This document shows, in pieces, positions 5,408 to 6,311 of a stretch of DNA of 6,311 bases. Positions within the stretch are counted from its first letter, which is position 1, and every line of letters begins with the position of its first letter. A model generated the notes under the pieces. That model did not search any database, was not told the origin of the DNA, and was given only the letters and a program-made list of their open reading frames with translations. The position numbers were made by a program, and so were the translations under genes. The stretch is from positions 1-6,311 of the forward strand of contig JAUWNQ010000034.1 of assembly GCA_030612565.1 (NCBI GenBank), read 5' to 3'. The stretch comes from Candidatus Bipolaricaulota bacterium. Lineage in GTDB: Bacteria > Bipolaricaulota > Bipolaricaulia > UBA7950 > UBA9294.

Positions 5408-6291
5408 GCCGCTCGGATTGGGAATCCCGCTTCGCCCCTCTTCCGGTTGAGATCCGCCTCGATGAGCCCCTTTGCACGCACACCACTATCGAGATCGGTG
5501 GCCCCTGTCACTGCTTCCTCCTCCCAGAGAACACGGACGCGCTGATCGCGTCCATCAGGGCCTGCAAAGAAGAGGAGATCCCATACCGGTTCCTCGGTGC
5601 AGGATCTAACGTCCTGTTCGCCGATTCCGGCTATTCGGGCGTCATCATCGCGACCGAGCGGCTCGTGGGGAGCACCGTCCATGGGAATCGCGTCGAGGTT
5701 CTCTGCGGCGAACCACTCCCTTCTTTGCTCGCGTCCGTCGCGCGAACGGGGGAGCGATCCCTCGGATTCCTCGCAGGGATTCCCGGCTCCCTGGGGGGAG
5801 CAATCGCAATGAACGCGGGAATCCCAGCCCGCTCAATCGGCGATATCGTCGATCGAGTAGCCGTTCTCGGCACGCACAACGACGTACAGATTCTGAATGC
5901 CGAGGAATGTCATTTCGGCTACCGGGAAAGCAAGATCCGCACGGAACGCTTACCCGTCCTCTGGGCAAGCCTACGCCTGGATGAGGAGCCCTACGACCAC
6001 GACGCTATTCTCGCTCGTCGCCGTGCAACCCAACCGACCTCGGAACGGAGTTCGGGGTGCGTGTTCAAGAACCCACCGAATCTCTCCTCCGGCCAACTGA
6101 TCGAGGAATGCGGGTTGAAGGGGTTTCGGGTTGGAATGGCCAAGGTGTCTGAAAAACATGCCAATTTCATCCTTAACCTTGGAGGGGCAAAGGGGGCTGA
6201 GATCCGCAAATTAATTGACATTGTGCACCAAAAGGTGTATAAAAGTTTCCATATCTCGCTTGAATTGGAGCTTGAGGTTATTGACGGGTGA
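5371..6291 (+). CDS. murB: UDP-N-acetylenolpyruvoylglucosamine reductase (MurB), type II
   Basis: MurB is an FAD enzyme that reduces UDP-GlcNAc-enolpyruvate with NADPH to UDP-MurNAc in the cytoplasm. Length is 306 residues, fitting the shorter type II class. The FAD-binding part has HTTIEIGGP (37-45), FLGAGSNVLF (74-83), GFLAGIPGSLGGAIAMNAG (132-150) and FGYRESK (182-188, with Arg185 equivalent to the substrate-binding Arg of E. coli). The C-terminal domain has RRATQP (217-222), SSGCVFKNP (227-235), LIEECGLKG (243-251), VSEKHANFILN (259-269) and a Glu-rich end (LELEV, 299-303) holding the probable catalytic Glu. Oddly, Cys230 stands where the proton-donating Ser normally sits in GS.FKNP. The start is GTG 5371, overlapping murC by 37 nt. 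The last 80 bases are clearly more AT-rich than the rest and contain a promoter-like sequence. Confidence 0.95.
   Translation: MLPYGGELLPRLSRSDWESRFAPLPVEIRLDEPLCTHTTIEIGGPCHCFLLPENTDALIASIRACKEEEIPYRFLGAGSNVLFADSGYSGVIIATERLVGSTVHGNRVEVLCGEPLPSLLASVARTGERSLGFLAGIPGSLGGAIAMNAGIPARSIGDIVDRVAVLGTHNDVQILNAEECHFGYRESKIRTERLPVLWASLRLDEEPYDHDAILARRRATQPTSERSSGCVFKNPPNLSSGQLIEECGLKGFRVGMAKVSEKHANFILNLGGAKGAEIRKLIDIVHQKVYKSFHISLELELEVIDG
6215..6243 (+). promoter_or_regulatory. Sigma-70-type promoter candidate inside the 3' end of murB
   Basis: TTGACA (6215-6220, full consensus) is followed by exactly 17 nt and TATAAA (6238-6243, five of six matches to TATAAT). Transcription would start near 6250, about 38 nt ahead of the next gene's GTG at 6288. 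The surrounding 80 nt are AT-rich against a GC-rich gene. It would give the downstream division genes a supply independent of the upstream cluster. A dyad lies in its spacer. Confidence 0.5.
6221..6242 (+). repeat. Imperfect dyad between the -35 and -10 boxes
   Basis: TTGTGCACC (6221-6229) and GGTGTATAA (6234-6242) form an inverted repeat matching at 7 of 9 positions; the two mismatches become G-U wobbles in RNA. AAAA separates the arms. Placed between the two promoter boxes, it could be an operator, or only a chance hairpin in codons of murB. Confidence 0.25.
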
Positions 6292-6311
6292 ACGAGGGGG
6301 AACCGAAAAGA
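6288..6311 (+). CDS. Start of the next gene, probably ftsQ/divIB (3' part outside the window)
   Basis: GTG at 6288 overlaps the murB TGA stop as GTGA, the same arrangement as murG/murC. The open frame runs MNEGEPKR to the window end, a charged start that would suit the cytoplasmic tail of FtsQ/DivIB. TGAGGT (6273-6278) could serve as a Shine-Dalgarno with a 9-nt spacer. The ftsQ name rests only on the common dcw order; eight residues cannot identify it, and ddl or another gene is possible. Confidence 0.45.

Noticed and set aside
1..6311. CRISPR array, tRNA, insertion sequence or phage genes
   Set aside because: No regularly spaced repeats, tRNA-like folds, transposase-like proteins or terminal repeats were seen; nearly the whole window is conserved cell-wall genes.

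Overview
This window is a tightly packed stretch of a bacterial division and cell-wall (dcw) cluster, all on the + strand. The order is 3' end of ftcD, murD, ftsW, murG, murC, murB, and the first codons of a further gene, probably ftsQ/divIB. DNA is moderately GC-rich (about 58-60% by eye). The organism is a peptidoglycan-making bacterium. The single-domain glutamate formimidoyltransferase, the type II MurB and the many GTG/TTG starts would fit an anaerobic or deep-branching lineage (for example Bipolaricaulota, Atribacterota or Thermotogota relatives). That placement is a guess; the window has no rRNA or other firm taxonomic marker.

Layout. Positions 1-353 hold the C-terminal part of a formimidoyltransferase. 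Its TGA stop overlaps the TTG start of murD (350-1648). A 173-nt non-coding gap follows (1649-1821), the only real gap in the window. It carries an AT-rich inverted repeat with two competing pairings, and strong Shine-Dalgarno sequences just before ftsW. Then come ftsW (1822-2901), murG (2898-4028), murC (4025-5407) and murB (5371-6291), joined by 4-nt ATGA/GTGA overlaps or, for murC/murB, a 37-nt overlap. At the end, murB overlaps another GTG-started frame (6288 onward). A near-consensus sigma-70-type promoter lies inside the last 80 bases of murB and would serve the genes downstream.

How the genes work together. MurB completes UDP-MurNAc. MurC adds L-Ala and MurD adds D-Glu in the cytoplasm. 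MurG adds GlcNAc to lipid I at the inner membrane face to make lipid II, and the SEDS glycosyltransferase FtsW polymerises lipid II at the septum. MurE, MurF and MraY, which usually sit beside murD, are not in the window; ftcD occupies the place just upstream of murD.

No novel system was found. The points most worth checking are the ftcD-murD coupling, a cysteine in the usual catalytic-serine position of MurB, the intragenic promoter with a dyad in its spacer, and the structured murD-ftsW gap with a possible 21-codon upstream ORF.
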